DNA from: Gallionellales bacterium GWA2_60_18
GTDB taxonomy: Bacteria > Pseudomonadota > Gammaproteobacteria > Burkholderiales > Gallionellaceae
Direction of reading: 5' to 3'
Assembly (NCBI GenBank): GCA_001801105.1
Contig: MGWS01000026.1
Coordinates: forward strand, 90,759 to 154,758
DNA: 64,000 nucleotides
Made by a program: the position numbers and the translations under genes. Position 1 is the stretch's first letter. Every line of letters begins with the position of its first letter. Shown here one piece after another: positions 10,198 through 21,206 of this stretch. The notes under the pieces are model-generated. The model saw only the letters and a program-made list of their open reading frames with translations. It ran no database searches and had not been told where the DNA came from.

Positions 10198-10835
10198 TGC
10201 GTAAATTCACCTTGCTCGAGGGGCTGGTCGCGCCGCTGGATCGCGCCAACGTCGATACCGATGCCATCATCCCCAAGCAGTTCCTGAAGTCGATCAAGCG
10301 CTCCGGCTTCGGCCCGAATGCGTTCGACGAATGGCGCTATCTCGACCACGGCGAGCCGGGCATGGACAATAGCAAGCGCCCGCTGAACCCGGACTTCGTG
10401 CTGAACCAGCCGCGCTATCAGGACTCGCAGATATTGCTGGCACGCGAGAACTTCGGCTGCGGTTCTTCGCGCGAACACGCGCCCTGGGCGCTGGAAGACT
10501 ACGGTTTCCGCGTCATCATCGCGCCGAGCTACGCCGACATCTTCTTCAACAACTGCTTCAAGAACGGCCTGCTGCCGATCCGGCTGGATGCCGCTGTCGT
10601 GGATGCGCTGTTCAAGGCGGTGGAGGGCAATGCTGGCTACAAGCTCAAGATCGATCTGGAACAGCAGACCATCACTGCGCCCGACGGCACGGTGTACCAG
10701 TTCGAAGTGGACGCCTTCCGCAAGCATTGCCTGTTGAACGGGCTGGACGACATCGGCCTGACCCTGCAGCATGTGGACGACATCAAGGCGTTCGAGGAAA
10801 AACACCGCGCGGCGCAGCCGTGGCTGTACGCTTGA
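10197..10835 (+). CDS. leuD: 3-isopropylmalate dehydratase small subunit
   Basis: A 212-residue swivelling-domain subunit that completes the LeuCD isomerase. The start [20 protein letters not shown] is the conserved one, and its ATG overlaps the stop codon of the lipoprotein gene. Conserved stretches include [28 protein letters not shown] and [20 protein letters not shown]. Length is normal for the bacterial enzyme. It is followed by a palindromic repeat and then leuB. Confidence 0.97.
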   Translation: MRKFTLLEGLVAPLDRANVDTDAIIPKQFLKSIKRSGFGPNAFDEWRYLDHGEPGMDNSKRPLNPDFVLNQPRYQDSQILLARENFGCGSSREHAPWALEDYGFRVIIAPSYADIFFNNCFKNGLLPIRLDAAVVDALFKAVEGNAGYKLKIDLEQQTITAPDGTVYQFEVDAFRKHCLLNGLDDIGLTLQHVDDIKAFEEKHRAAQPWLYA

Positions 10836-10844
10836 AATAAATAT

Positions 10845-10922
10845 GTAGGTTGGGTTAGCACGCAGTGCGTAACCCAACATTGCAATCGTTGGGTTACGGC
10901 CTGTCGGCCTAACCCAACCTAC
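10845..10922. repeat. Palindromic element with TAGGTTGGGTTAG ends
   Basis: Perfect 14-bp terminal inverted repeats (GTAGGTTGGGTTAG at 10845-10858, its complement at 10909-10922) enclose two inner hairpins built from GGTTA/TAACC arms. This is the form of a widespread short repeat of proteobacteria and other phyla. It lies between leuD and leuB and is presumably co-transcribed. Confidence 0.85.
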
Positions 10923-10948
10923 GGTAGATTTTAGACGGGAAAGCAAAA

Positions 10949-12013
10949 ATGAAAATTGCAGTATTGCCGGGTGACGGCATCGGACCGGAGATCGTTGCGC
11001 AAGCCACCAAGGTGCTGGAGGCTCTACGCCGTGACGGCATGAAGATCGAGATGGAACAAGCGCCCATCGGCGGCGCGGGCTACGAGGCGGCGGGTGACCC
11101 ATTGCCGGATGCAACGCTGGCTCTCGCCAAAGCTTCTGATGCTGTGCTGCTGGGAGCGGTGGGCGACTGGAAGTACGATACGCTGCCGCGCGACAAGCGC
11201 CCCGAGCGCGGCCTGCTGCGCATCCGCAAGGAACTCGGCCTGTTCGCCAACCTGCGTCCGGCGCTGCTGTATCCCGAACTGGCTTCCGCCTCCACGCTGA
11301 AACCGGAAGTGGTGTCCGGGCTGGACATCATGATCGTGCGCGAACTCACCGGCGACGTGTATTTCGGCCAGCCGCGCGGCATCAGTACCTTGCCGAACGG
11401 CGAGCGCGAAGGCGTCAACACCATGCGCTACTGCGAATCGGAGATACGCCGCATCGGCCACGTCGCGTTCCGCATCGCGATGAAGCGCAACAAGAAGGTG
11501 TGTTCGATAGACAAGGCCAACGTGCTGGAGACTACCGAGTTGTGGCGCCAGGTGATGATTGAAATCGCCAAGGAGTATCCAGAAGTCGAACTGAGCCACA
11601 TGTACGTGGATAACGCGGCGATGCAGCTGGTGCGCGCACCTAAGCAGTTCGACGTGATGGTCACCGGCAACATCTTCGGCGATATCCTGTCGGACGAGGC
11701 ATCGATGCTGACCGGCTCCATCGGCATGCTGCCATCCGCCTCGCTGGACGCGAACAACAAGGGCATGTATGAGCCCAGCCACGGCTCCGCGCCCGACATC
11801 GCGGGCAAGGATGTGGCCAATCCGCTGGCGACCGTCCTGTCGGTGGCGATGATGCTGCGCTACACCTTCAATGATGAAACCAGCGCAACCCGCATCGAGA
11901 ATGCGGTGAAGAAGGCGCTGGCGCAGGGCTACCGCACGGCGGACATCTACACCGAAGGTTGCAGCAAGGTCGGTTGTGCAGCGATGGGCGATGCGGTGGT
12001 TAAAAGCTTGTAG
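10949..12013 (+). CDS. leuB: 3-isopropylmalate dehydrogenase
   Basis: A 354-residue NAD-dependent oxidative decarboxylase, the third step of leucine synthesis. It begins [19 protein letters not shown], keeps the substrate arginine region ([20 protein letters not shown]), the catalytic Tyr in [10 protein letters not shown], the Lys in [12 protein letters not shown], and the metal-binding aspartates in [22 protein letters not shown]-binding [14 protein letters not shown] is present. The TAG stop codon forms the first three bases of a 7-bp repeat array that fills the gap to asd. Confidence 0.98.
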   Translation: MKIAVLPGDGIGPEIVAQATKVLEALRRDGMKIEMEQAPIGGAGYEAAGDPLPDATLALAKASDAVLLGAVGDWKYDTLPRDKRPERGLLRIRKELGLFANLRPALLYPELASASTLKPEVVSGLDIMIVRELTGDVYFGQPRGISTLPNGEREGVNTMRYCESEIRRIGHVAFRIAMKRNKKVCSIDKANVLETTELWRQVMIEIAKEYPEVELSHMYVDNAAMQLVRAPKQFDVMVTGNIFGDILSDEASMLTGSIGMLPSASLDANNKGMYEPSHGSAPDIAGKDVANPLATVLSVAMMLRYTFNDETSATRIENAVKKALAQGYRTADIYTEGCSKVGCAAMGDAVVKSL

Positions 12014-12077
12014 CTCGTAGCTGGTAGCGTGTAGCCATGCAGGTTTTGCTACTCGCTACAAGCTACCGGCTACCAGC
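12011..12077. repeat. TAGCNNG heptad array folding into a hairpin, leuB-asd intergenic
   Basis: Four plus-strand units (TAGCTCG, TAGCTGG, TAGCGTG, TAGCCAT; 12011-12038) face four inverted units (TACTCGC, TACAAGC, TACCGGC, TACCAGC; 12050-12077). Extending both sides, about 27 of 32 positions pair. The leuB stop codon TAG starts the first unit. The core sequence differs from the arrays at dnaK, but the period of 7, the inverted layout and the stop-codon position are the same. Confidence 0.85.
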
Positions 12078-12099
12078 TTAATTATTTGAGAGAGAAAAA

Positions 12100-13122
<1,023 letters not shown>

Positions 13123-13196
13123 AAACATTATTAGCTTGTGCGGATAACTCCATGATGTTATTTTATTTGCCAAATGAATAGAGTGAGGGTGGTAGC

Positions 13197-15893
13197 GTGC
13201 GTACATCACTGGTAAAACTGATTGGGTTCATCTTTGCCTTGACGCTTTCCGCGACCGCGTCCGCCATCGGGCTGGGCGGAATAAGCGTGGATTCCGCGCT
13301 GGGGCAACCGCTCAACGCAAATATCGAACTGGTGGCGGTCAGCAATGCCGAGAAAACCAGTCTGATCGCGCGCCTTGCCTCGCCCGATGTCTATGCGGGC
13401 GCAGGACTCGAATACCCCTACGGCAACAAATTCACCTTCGAAATCGAGAGCCATGCGAACGGCGAGCCTTATCTCAAGGTGAGCAGCGCACAGCCGGTCA
13501 ACGACCCCTTCGTTAGTTTGCTGGTCGAGTTGACCTGGTCGTCCGGCAAGTTGTTGCGCGAATATACTTTCCTGCTGGATCCGCCGGGATATGTTGCGGA
13601 ACAGCCGAAGCAGGCGGAGATGATGCCGGTCGCGCCGGTCGCGCAAGCTATGCCGGATGAGGCTGCGCCAGTTGCCGCTGCACCGGCTGAGGTCGCGCCG
13701 ACCGAGAGCCAGCCGGCTCCCGAACAGATGGAAGCCGCAGCCGACAAGATGGCTGAGGAGCCAGCCGAGAAACCGGCCGCCGTGAAACAACCGGCCGCGC
13801 CGGCCAAACCTTCCGCTCCGGCGCCGATGGCGGAAAAACCCGCTCCCGATAACATCACCGTCCAGCGCGGCGACACCCTGAGCAAGATCGCGGCGCAGTA
13901 CAAGCCGGCGGACGTGAGTCTGGAACGTATGCTGGTGGCGCTGTATCGCGCCAATGCCGACCAGTTCGACGGCAAGAACATGAACCGCATCAGAACCGGC
14001 AAGATACTGCGGTTGCCTGACCAGAATGAACTGACGGGTGTTGTGCAGTCCGCGGCGGTGAAGGAAATCCGCGTGCAGACCGAAGACTGGAATGCTTACC
14101 GGCAGAAACTGTCCGGCGCAGCCACTGTCAGCACCAAGCCGCAGGAAGCCAAACAGGCGGCCAGCGGCAAGATCACCAGTTCGGTGATCGACAAGGCGCC
14201 GGTTGCCAAGGAATCCGCCAAGGAAGTGCTGAAACTGTCCAGGGGCGAAGCGCCGGGTGACAAGGCTGCCGGTGGCAAGACCATGTCCGCGCAGGACAAA
14301 AAGAATGCCGCACAGGAAGACGCCATCGCCAAGTCCAAGGCATTGAAGGAAGAGCAGACGCGCACCGCGTTGTTGCAGAAGAACATGGAGGACATGAAGC
14401 GCCTCGCGCAGCTGAAGTCCGAGGCTGCTGCGGCGGCGAAGGGCAAACCGGCCGACAAGAGTACGCCCGCCATGTCGGCAGCACCGGCTTCCGCTGTGGC
14501 TGCGGCCGGAACAACCAAGCCCAAGGCAGACAAACCGAAAGCGGCTGACAAGAAGCCAGTCGACAAGCCCACGCCAGCCGACAAGCCGAAGCCCAAGGTG
14601 GTCGTGGCAGAGCCGTCCTTGCTGGACGAGCCGCTTTATCTTGCCGTCGGTGCGGCAGTCCTGCTCGGTCTCGGTGGCGCCGGTTTCATGCTGGCCCGTC
14701 GCAGGAAGGCGAAGACGCCTGCCGCACAGGCGGTTGTTGAGGAAGAAGTCGGCTCTACCACCGGGCAACTGACCGCTCCTGTAGCGCCGTCTCCCGATAC
14801 CGGGGATTTCACCGCCATGGCTGATGCCGATGCGGCGGCTGAAGCACAACCGTCGGATGACGTCGACCCGATCAGCGAAGCGGACCTGTTCCTCAATTTC
14901 GGACGCGATGCGCAAGCCGAGGAGATACTCAAGGAAGCTTTGCGCAATACCCCGAACAATCACCAGATACATCTCAAGTTGTTGGGTATCTACGCCAACC
15001 GCAAGGACGTGAACTCCTTCTCGTCCATCGCGCGCCAGTTGCACGATACCGGCGATGAGGTGGCGTGGCAGCAGGCCGCTGCCATGGGACGCAGGATCGA
15101 TCCGGGCAACCCGATGTACGGCAGCGAGGGAAGCATGGAGGACGCCGACAGTGCGACCATGCAGACGGCGGCCATCGGCGGTGCGGTTCCGGACTTCATG
15201 CAGGACGAAACCCCCGCAGCGCAGGAAACTGTCGCACCGGTTGTCGACTTCGATCTGGGCGCGCCGGCCGAGCCGGTGCAAGAGGAGGTGCGCGGTTCGG
15301 AACAGACCATGATCCTGTCGCCATCCGATATGGCCGCAGCGCAGGCGGAGGCCATGGATTTCGATATCACCTCGACCATCCCGCCTGCCAGCGCGCCGGC
15401 AATGGATTTTGAAGATGTTGCTGTTTCAGCGCCAGCCGTCGCCGAGCCGGCTGAGGCCGCGGCGCCTAATTTGGATGACCTGATCTTCGATGTGACCTCC
15501 ACTCATGCGCCTGCGCCGGAGGCGCAGCCGGAAGAGATCAAGCCTGTCCCGGCCGCAGCGGCAGAGGATGGCGGAATGGAATTCACGCTGGACTTCCCGG
15601 TCGAGGAAGCAGCCCCAGCGCCCGCAACGCAAGCTGCCGACACCGGATTGGCCGGCATTACCCTGAATCTGGACGAGGAGGATCTGTCACCGCTCGAACC
15701 CCAGGCAGAAGCCGCTCCGGCGGAAGTCAGGGACGAGCATTGGCACGAGGTCGCCACCAAGCTCGATCTGGCCAAGGCCTATCAGGAAATGGGCGATGCG
15801 ACCGGCGCGCGCGAGATTCTCGAAGAAGTGCTGGCCGAGGGCGATGCGGGGCAACGCGAGGCCGCTCAGGCCATGCTCGACCAACTCGGGTAA
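13197..15893 (+). CDS. fimV: FimV-like peptidoglycan-binding polar hub protein
   Basis: An 898-residue protein starting with GTG after GAGGGTGG. Residues 1-23 form a signal peptide ending ATASA, followed by the FimV N-terminal domain (LGGISVDSALGQPLNANIEL). A LysM domain occupies about residues 219-277 (VQRGDTLSKIAAQYKP). Long Ala/Pro/Lys-rich low-complexity linkers and a single membrane span near 478-500 come next. An acidic cytoplasmic region contains a TPR-like part (about 560-610), and the FimV C-terminal motif follows near 850-898 (LDLAKAYQEMGDATGAREIL). FimV proteins organise polar type IV pilus machinery and twitching. No pilus gene is nearby. Confidence 0.93.
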   Translation: MRTSLVKLIGFIFALTLSATASAIGLGGISVDSALGQPLNANIELVAVSNAEKTSLIARLASPDVYAGAGLEYPYGNKFTFEIESHANGEPYLKVSSAQPVNDPFVSLLVELTWSSGKLLREYTFLLDPPGYVAEQPKQAEMMPVAPVAQAMPDEAAPVAAAPAEVAPTESQPAPEQMEAAADKMAEEPAEKPAAVKQPAAPAKPSAPAPMAEKPAPDNITVQRGDTLSKIAAQYKPADVSLERMLVALYRANADQFDGKNMNRIRTGKILRLPDQNELTGVVQSAAVKEIRVQTEDWNAYRQKLSGAATVSTKPQEAKQAASGKITSSVIDKAPVAKESAKEVLKLSRGEAPGDKAAGGKTMSAQDKKNAAQEDAIAKSKALKEEQTRTALLQKNMEDMKRLAQLKSEAAAAAKGKPADKSTPAMSAAPASAVAAAGTTKPKADKPKAADKKPVDKPTPADKPKPKVVVAEPSLLDEPLYLAVGAAVLLGLGGAGFMLARRRKAKTPAAQAVVEEEVGSTTGQLTAPVAPSPDTGDFTAMADADAAAEAQPSDDVDPISEADLFLNFGRDAQAEEILKEALRNTPNNHQIHLKLLGIYANRKDVNSFSSIARQLHDTGDEVAWQQAAAMGRRIDPGNPMYGSEGSMEDADSATMQTAAIGGAVPDFMQDETPAAQETVAPVVDFDLGAPAEPVQEEVRGSEQTMILSPSDMAAAQAEAMDFDITSTIPPASAPAMDFEDVAVSAPAVAEPAEAAAPNLDDLIFDVTSTHAPAPEAQPEEIKPVPAAAAEDGGMEFTLDFPVEEAAPAPATQAADTGLAGITLNLDEEDLSPLEPQAEAAPAEVRDEHWHEVATKLDLAKAYQEMGDATGAREILEEVLAEGDAGQREAAQAMLDQLG

Positions 15894-15910
15894 TCTTATG
15901 TGCTCCAAGG

Positions 15911-15944
15911 CGGCAGCCCGCTACCGGGCTGCCGTTTCATTTTG
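15911..15944 (+). terminator. Intrinsic terminator-like hairpin after fimV
   Basis: CGGCAGCCCG (15911-15920) pairs perfectly with CGGGCTGCCG (15925-15934) over a CTAC loop and is followed by TTTCATTTT. It lies 15 nt after the fimV stop codon and only about 10 nt before the next start codon, so it may lower read-through instead of stopping it entirely. Confidence 0.65.
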
Positions 15945-15953
15945 GAACTTCCT

Positions 15954-16562
15954 ATGACGCTCCATCCCGCCGCGCAAATCCTGACCTGGGGCCTGCTGGT
16001 CGCAGCCATGCAGATGCTGGCGCTGGCGCCTCTGTTGGCCGTAGTCCTGCCGGTCATGCTATTCACGCTTGCCGTATCCCGCCACAAATTCATCCAGTTG
16101 CTGCGCCGCACCCGCTGGATCATGCTGTCGCTGTTGCTGATCTACGCATGGAGTACGCCCGGTGCACCGCTGTTTGAAATGCTGGGCGGGTTCAGCCCGA
16201 GCCGCGAAGGGTTGAGCGACGGGGTGTTGCAGCTCACCCGTTTGCTGGCCGCGCTGGCCGGGTTGGCGATATTGCTCGACCGGCTGCACCGCCAGGCATT
16301 GATCGCGGGTCTCCATACATTGTTCGCGCCGCTGCGCTGGTTCGGGCTGTCGCGCGAGCGCATCGCGGTGCGGCTCGCGCTGACGCTGCACTATGCCGAG
16401 GTCACCATGCTGCGCAAGACCGGCTGGCAGGATGCCATGCGCAACTTGTTCGAGCCGCATGGCGAAACCGAACGGCACCTGGAGTTGCCGCTGTATCGTT
16501 TCGGCATCGGCGACGTACTGTTGCTGACGATCGCTACGGCCTTGTTGTGGCTGGCCTCATGA
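15954..16562 (+). CDS. Small EcfT/CbiQ-like membrane protein
   Basis: A 202-residue hydrophobic protein with about four to five membrane segments (near residues 8-40, 50-66, 85-105, 185-200). The central part has a basic loop with LHTLFAPLRWFGLSRERIAVRLALTLHY, resembling the coupling helix region of CbiQ/EcfT transmembrane subunits of energy-coupling-factor transporters. No ATPase or substrate-binding partner lies next to it. It overlaps truA by ATGA. The first in-frame codons upstream of 15954 lie inside the terminator hairpin, so the ATG at 15954 is preferred. Function unknown. Confidence 0.6.
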   Translation: MTLHPAAQILTWGLLVAAMQMLALAPLLAVVLPVMLFTLAVSRHKFIQLLRRTRWIMLSLLLIYAWSTPGAPLFEMLGGFSPSREGLSDGVLQLTRLLAALAGLAILLDRLHRQALIAGLHTLFAPLRWFGLSRERIAVRLALTLHYAEVTMLRKTGWQDAMRNLFEPHGETERHLELPLYRFGIGDVLLLTIATALLWLAS

Positions 16563-17338
16563 CCAGGATCGCGCTCGGCGTGGAATACGACGGCCGCGCT
16601 TACAACGGCTGGCAGAGCCAGCCCGACGTGCCGAACGTGCAGGATGCGCTGCAACGCGCGTTGAGCGAGGTGGCCGGGGAAAGCATCTCCGTCCTCACGG
16701 CTGGGCGTACCGATACCGGGGTGCATGCGCTGGAGCAGGTCATCCATTTCGATACCGCCATCGAGCGTCCGCTCACCGCCTGGGTGCGCGGCGTGAACGC
16801 TTTTTTGCCGAAGGACATCGCCGTGCTGTGGGCGCATCCGGTGCCGGAGGAATTCCACGCGCGCTTTTCGGCGCATGCGCGCAGTTACCAGTATGTGCTG
16901 GTCAACCGGCCCGCGCGCATCGGCGTGCACCAGGGCAAAGTGGGCTGGTTCTATCTGCCGCTGGATATGGCGGCGATGCGGCAGGCGGCGGATCATTTGC
17001 TGGGTGAGCACGATTTCAGCGCTTTCCGCGCCGCGCAATGCCAGGCCAAATCGTCGGTGAAACATCTGAAGCAGCTCGATATAAGCCAGCAGGGCGACAC
17101 CTTTTTCTTCGACCTGACCGCCAACGCCTTCCTGCATCACATGGTGCGCAACATCGTCGGCTGTCTGGTGTATGTCGGCAAGGGCAAGCACCCGCCGCAG
17201 TGGCTGAAGCAAGTGCTGGAAAGCCGCGACCGCAGTCTTGCCGCGCCGACCTTTGCGCCGGACGGGCTTTATCTGCGGCATATTCACTACGATCCGAAGT
17301 GGGGATTGCCGCAGTCAGCGGTTACAATATCGCCATGA
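16559..17338 (+). CDS. truA: tRNA pseudouridine(38-40) synthase TruA
   Basis: A 259-residue enzyme that makes pseudouridine at positions 38-40 of the tRNA anticodon arm. The start [20 protein letters not shown] is conserved and its ATG overlaps the upstream stop codon. The catalytic aspartate lies in [31 protein letters not shown] is the second conserved motif. It overlaps trpF by ATGA. The truA-trpF neighbourhood is usual for beta- and gammaproteobacteria. Confidence 0.97.
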   Translation: MTRIALGVEYDGRAYNGWQSQPDVPNVQDALQRALSEVAGESISVLTAGRTDTGVHALEQVIHFDTAIERPLTAWVRGVNAFLPKDIAVLWAHPVPEEFHARFSAHARSYQYVLVNRPARIGVHQGKVGWFYLPLDMAAMRQAADHLLGEHDFSAFRAAQCQAKSSVKHLKQLDISQQGDTFFFDLTANAFLHHMVRNIVGCLVYVGKGKHPPQWLKQVLESRDRSLAAPTFAPDGLYLRHIHYDPKWGLPQSAVTISP

Positions 17339-17964
17339 CACGCATCAAAATCTGCGGCATCACCCGCGAACAGGACATCCAGGCCGCAGCACACAGCGGC
17401 GCGGATGCGCTCGGCCTGGTGTTCTACGAGAAGAGCCCGCGCCATGTCACGCTGCAACAGGCTGCGCGGCTGGCGCGTGCCGTGCCGCCGTTCGTGACGG
17501 TGGTCGGCCTGTTCGTCGATTCGTCCGCCGCAGAGGTGCGCGCGGCATTGTCCGCAGTTGCGCTCGACCTATTGCAGTTCCACGGTGATGAGACGCCGGA
17601 GTTCTGCGCGCAGTTCGGCAGGCCGTATCTCAAGGCGATACGGGTGAAAGACGGGGTGGATTTGGTAGAATGCGCGGCCCGTTACGCCGGTGCGCAGGGC
17701 CTGCTGCTCGACGCCTATATCGAAGGCGTGCAGGGCGGCACGGGCGAGTCGTTCGACTGGAAGCTGATTCCGCGCGACCTGCCGTTGCCGGTGATCCTTT
17801 CCGGTGGTCTGCATGCGGGCAATGTGGCGGCAGCGATCAGGCAAGTGCAGCCTTATGCGGTGGACGTGTCCAGCGGCGTGGAGGCAAGCAAAGGAATCAA
17901 GGATGCGGCGAGGGTCGCCGCGTTCATCAATGAGGTTAGACAGATTGACTTACGACTTTCCTGA
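17335..17964 (+). CDS. trpF: Phosphoribosylanthranilate isomerase
   Basis: A 209-residue TIM-barrel enzyme of tryptophan synthesis. It begins [18 protein letters not shown] with the catalytic Cys in KICGITR. Other conserved motifs are [28 protein letters not shown] (catalytic Asp), and the phosphate-binding [12 protein letters not shown] and VDVSSGVE. The ATG overlaps the truA stop codon, and the end overlaps the start of trpB by 20 nt, so the four genes truA-trpF-trpB-trpA form one translationally coupled unit. Confidence 0.97.
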   Translation: MTRIKICGITREQDIQAAAHSGADALGLVFYEKSPRHVTLQQAARLARAVPPFVTVVGLFVDSSAAEVRAALSAVALDLLQFHGDETPEFCAQFGRPYLKAIRVKDGVDLVECAARYAGAQGLLLDAYIEGVQGGTGESFDWKLIPRDLPLPVILSGGLHAGNVAAAIRQVQPYAVDVSSGVEASKGIKDAARVAAFINEVRQIDLRLS

Positions 17965-19144
17965 TAGCTCCGGCCACTTCGGCCAGTTCGGCGGCATCTA
18001 TATGGCCGAGACACTGATTCCCGCAGTGGAGGAATTGCGCCAGCAATACCTGCGTTTCCGCGACGATCCGGAGTTCAAGGCCGAGTTCGCCTACGAACTG
18101 AAGCACTACGTCGGCCGCCCCAGCCCGATCTATTACGCCAAACGGCTGTCGGATGACCTGGGTGGTGCGCAGATCTACCTGAAGCGCGAAGACCTGAACC
18201 ACACCGGCGCGCACAAGATCAACAACGCCATCGGCCAGGCGCTCCTTGCAAAAAGAATGGGCAAGAAGCGCGTGATCGCCGAGACCGGCGCGGGCATGCA
18301 CGGCGTGGCGACGGCCACCGTGGCGGCACGCTTCGGCATGGAATGCATCGTGTACATGGGCGCGGAAGACATCCAGCGCCAGGCGCCCAACGTGTTTCGC
18401 ATGAAGCTGCTCGGCGCCAAGGTGGTGCCGGTGGAGAGCGGCTCGAAGACGCTCAAGGATGCCTGCAACGAAGCCATCCGCGACTGGGTCACCAATGTTG
18501 AAAGCACGTTCTATATCTTCGGCACGGCGGCGGGTCCGCATCCGTATCCGATGATGGTGCGCGACTTCCAGTGCGTGATCGGCAACGAGGCCAAGGTGCA
18601 GATGCCGGAGATGATCGGGCGTCAGCCGGATGCGGTGATCGCTTGCGTCGGCGGCGGTTCCAACGCGATCGGGTTGTTCCATCCCTACATTGAAGTGCCG
18701 GAGGTACAGATCATCGGCGTGGAGGCGGGCGGTCACGGCATCGCCAGCGGGTCGCATGCCGCGCCGCTCACCGGCAACGCCAAGGTCGGCGTGCTGCATG
18801 GCAACAAGGTGTATCTGATGCAGGACGAGGACGGCCAGATCATCGAGACCCACTCCATCTCGGCCGGACTGGATTATCCTGGCGTTGGCCCCGAGCATTG
18901 CCTGTTGAAGGACCTCGGCCGCGCGCAATATGTCGCCATCAACGACGATGAAGCGCTGGCCGCGTTCGACGCGCTGTGCCGTTTCGAGGGCATCATCCCC
19001 GCGCTGGAATCCAGCCATGCCTTGGCGCATGCGATGAAGATCGCGCCGGGTATGGCCAAGGACAAGGTGTTGCTGGTGAACCTGTCCGGTCGCGGTGACA
19101 AGGACATGAATACCGTGGCGCGCATCAAGGGAATCACGCTATGA
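17945..19144 (+). CDS. trpB: Tryptophan synthase beta chain
   Basis: A 399-residue PLP enzyme joining indole and serine. The start is taken as TTG at 17945, giving [20 protein letters not shown]. It has GAGG 9 nt upstream and matches the usual N-terminus; an in-frame ATG at 17930 would add five residues. The PLP lysine is in [18 protein letters not shown], the phosphate loop is GGGSNAIG, and the ammonium/serine site [13 protein letters not shown] is intact. The gene overlaps trpF by 20 nt and trpA by ATGA. Confidence 0.96.
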   Translation: MTYDFPDSSGHFGQFGGIYMAETLIPAVEELRQQYLRFRDDPEFKAEFAYELKHYVGRPSPIYYAKRLSDDLGGAQIYLKREDLNHTGAHKINNAIGQALLAKRMGKKRVIAETGAGMHGVATATVAARFGMECIVYMGAEDIQRQAPNVFRMKLLGAKVVPVESGSKTLKDACNEAIRDWVTNVESTFYIFGTAAGPHPYPMMVRDFQCVIGNEAKVQMPEMIGRQPDAVIACVGGGSNAIGLFHPYIEVPEVQIIGVEAGGHGIASGSHAAPLTGNAKVGVLHGNKVYLMQDEDGQIIETHSISAGLDYPGVGPEHCLLKDLGRAQYVAINDDEALAAFDALCRFEGIIPALESSHALAHAMKIAPGMAKDKVLLVNLSGRGDKDMNTVARIKGITL

Positions 19145-19950
19145 GCCGCATCCAGACGACCTTTGACAGACTGAAGCAGCAACAGCGCAAGGCGCTGATC
19201 CCGTTCATCACCGCAGGCGATCCGTCGCAGCGGCTTACCGTGCCGTTGCTGCATGCGCTGGTGAGCGCAGGCGCGGACGTGCTCGAACTGGGTGTGCCGT
19301 TCTCCGACCCGATGGCGGACGGTCCGACCATCCAGCGCGCTTCCGAGCGCGCGCTCAAACAGGGCATGACGCTGCGCGGCGTGCTGGGCATGGTGGCGGA
19401 GTTCCGCAAACAGGATACGACCACACCGGTGGTGCTGATGGGCTACGGCAATCCGATCGAGGCGATGGGCTGGGAAGCGTTCGCCCAACGTTGCGCCGAA
19501 GTCGGCGTGGACGGTGTGTTGACGGTGGATTTCCCGCCGGAAGAGAGCCACGAAGCGTTCGAGCATCTGCAACGCCACGGTATTGCCCCCATCTTCCTGC
19601 TCGCGCCGACCACCAACGAGGCGCGAATCGAACAGGTCGCCAAGCTGGCGCGCGGTTATGTGTATTACGTCTCGCTCAAGGGCGTGACCGGGGCGGGCAA
19701 CCTCGACCTGTCCGCCATCGAACAGAAGCTGCCACAGCTGCGCAAGCACATCACCTTACCCATCGGCGTCGGCTTCGGCATTCGCGATGCCGCAACCGCG
19801 CAGGCGGTGGCGAAACTGTGCGACGGCGTGGTGGTCGGCAGCCGCATCGTGCAGGAGATCGAGGATTCGCCGGAACAAGACGTGGTTGCCAATGTGAGCA
19901 GGCTGGTAAAAGAATTGAGACAGGCCATCGACCAGGCCCAAGGAGAATAG
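19141..19950 (+). CDS. trpA: Tryptophan synthase alpha chain
   Basis: A 269-residue TIM barrel that cleaves indole-3-glycerol phosphate and channels indole to TrpB. Catalytic Glu lies in [20 protein letters not shown], which also holds the catalytic Asp. [32 protein letters not shown] and the phosphate-binding GVGFGI are present. The ATG overlaps the trpB stop codon. accD follows after 2 nt. Confidence 0.97.
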   Translation: MSRIQTTFDRLKQQQRKALIPFITAGDPSQRLTVPLLHALVSAGADVLELGVPFSDPMADGPTIQRASERALKQGMTLRGVLGMVAEFRKQDTTTPVVLMGYGNPIEAMGWEAFAQRCAEVGVDGVLTVDFPPEESHEAFEHLQRHGIAPIFLLAPTTNEARIEQVAKLARGYVYYVSLKGVTGAGNLDLSAIEQKLPQLRKHITLPIGVGFGIRDAATAQAVAKLCDGVVVGSRIVQEIEDSPEQDVVANVSRLVKELRQAIDQAQGE

Positions 19951-19952
19951 AC

Positions 19953-20834
19953 ATGAGCTGGTTCCAGAAACTGCTGCCCCCCAAGATTAAGCGCCGCGAA
20001 GGCGACGCCAAGAAGAACGTGCCGGAAGGGTTGTGGCACAAGTGCCCCAGCTGCCAGGCGGTGCTGTACCACTCCGACCTGGAGAAGAACCAGAGCGTCT
20101 GCCCGAAGTGCAGCCACCACCACCGCATCACCGCGCGCACCCGGCTCGACCTGCTGCTCGACGGCGAGGGGCGGTTCGAGATCGGCGCGGAAGTGCTGCC
20201 GATCGATACGCTCAAGTTCAAGGACAGCCGGAAGTATTCGGAGCGCCTCGTCGCAGCCAGGAAAGATACCGACGAGGAAGATGCGCTGGTCGTGATGCAG
20301 GGCAGCATCCATGCGGTTCCGGTGGTCGCTGCCGTTTTCGAGTTCAGCTTTATGGGCGGTTCGATGGGCTCGGTGGTGGGCGAGCGTTTCGTGCGCGGCG
20401 TGCAGGTCGCGCTGGAACAGAAATGCCCGTTTATCTGCTTCGCCGCCAGCGGCGGTGCGCGCATGCAGGAAGGGTTGCTGTCGCTGATGCAGATGGCCAA
20501 GACCAGCGCCGCGCTGACCCAGTTGAGCCAGGAAAAACTGCCGTTCATCTCGGTGCTGACCGACCCGACCATGGGCGGCGTGTCCGCCAGCTTCGCCTTC
20601 CTCGGCGACGTGGTGCTCGCCGAGCCCGGCGCACTGATCGGCTTCGCCGGCGCGCGCGTGATCCAGCAGACCGTGCGCGAGACCCTGCCGGAAGGCTTCC
20701 AGCGCGCCGAGTTCCTGCTCGAACACGGCGCCATCGACAGGATCGTGGATCGGCGCGAGATGCGCGATCAACTGGCGACGCTGATTACGCTGCTGACCAA
20801 ACAGTCGGCGGTGGCGGAGATCGAAGCCGCCTGA
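19953..20834 (+). CDS. accD: Acetyl-CoA carboxylase carboxyltransferase subunit beta
   Basis: A 293-residue subunit that, with AccA, transfers CO2 from carboxybiotin to acetyl-CoA for fatty-acid synthesis. The N-terminal zinc ribbon has Cys31, Cys34, Cys50 and Cys53 (CPSCQ and CPKCS). The carboxyltransferase core has [20 protein letters not shown] and [17 protein letters not shown]. The start [16 protein letters not shown] is typical, with AAGGAGA upstream. A trpA-accD-folC order is common in proteobacteria. Confidence 0.97.
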   Translation: MSWFQKLLPPKIKRREGDAKKNVPEGLWHKCPSCQAVLYHSDLEKNQSVCPKCSHHHRITARTRLDLLLDGEGRFEIGAEVLPIDTLKFKDSRKYSERLVAARKDTDEEDALVVMQGSIHAVPVVAAVFEFSFMGGSMGSVVGERFVRGVQVALEQKCPFICFAASGGARMQEGLLSLMQMAKTSAALTQLSQEKLPFISVLTDPTMGGVSASFAFLGDVVLAEPGALIGFAGARVIQQTVRETLPEGFQRAEFLLEHGAIDRIVDRREMRDQLATLITLLTKQSAVAEIEAA

Positions 20835-20839
20835 CACCG

Positions 20840-21190
20840 ATGCTCTATTACGCACTCAAGGTCGGGATTTCCGCCATTGTTATCGTGGCGATAACGGAAG
20901 TCGCCAGACGCAGTAGCGGTTTTGCAGCTTTGATTGCCGCATTGCCGCTGACCTCATTGCTGGCATTCGTATGGTTGTATGTCGAGGGGGCAGAACCTGC
21001 GCGTATCGCAGGACTGTCCAGCCAGATTTTCTGGCTGGTGCTGCCATCACTGGTTTTATTCCTGCTCTTGCCGCTGTTGATCAGGCAGGGCATGGGATTC
21101 TGGCTGAGCCTTGCACTCTCGATAGCGGCTACTGCTGGTTGTTACCTTGCGATGCTGCCGGTGTTGCGCAAGTTCGGGGTGCAGTTGTAA
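20840..21190 (+). CDS. DUF3147 family small membrane protein
   Basis: A 116-residue protein with four predicted membrane helices (ALKVGISAIVIVAITEVA, FAALIAALPLTSLLAFVWLY, IFWLVLPSLVLFLLLPLLI, WLSLALSIAATAGCYLAML). Length and layout match the DUF3147 family, which has no assigned function. It begins 5 nt after accD and ends 16 nt before folC, so it is probably part of the same transcript. Confidence 0.75.
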   Translation: MLYYALKVGISAIVIVAITEVARRSSGFAALIAALPLTSLLAFVWLYVEGAEPARIAGLSSQIFWLVLPSLVLFLLLPLLIRQGMGFWLSLALSIAATAGCYLAMLPVLRKFGVQL

Positions 21191-21206
21191 GCATTGAATT
21201 TCCGGC

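Noticed and set aside
8679..11114. 811-codon open frame on the minus strand, antisense to leuC-leuD-leuB
   Set aside because: It runs across three conserved genes and a palindromic repeat, which no real gene would do. Composition is that of an antisense shadow.
13206..15281. 691-codon minus-strand frame antisense to fimV
   Set aside because: Arg/Gly/Leu-rich shadow of the fimV gene; no start signal or family motif.
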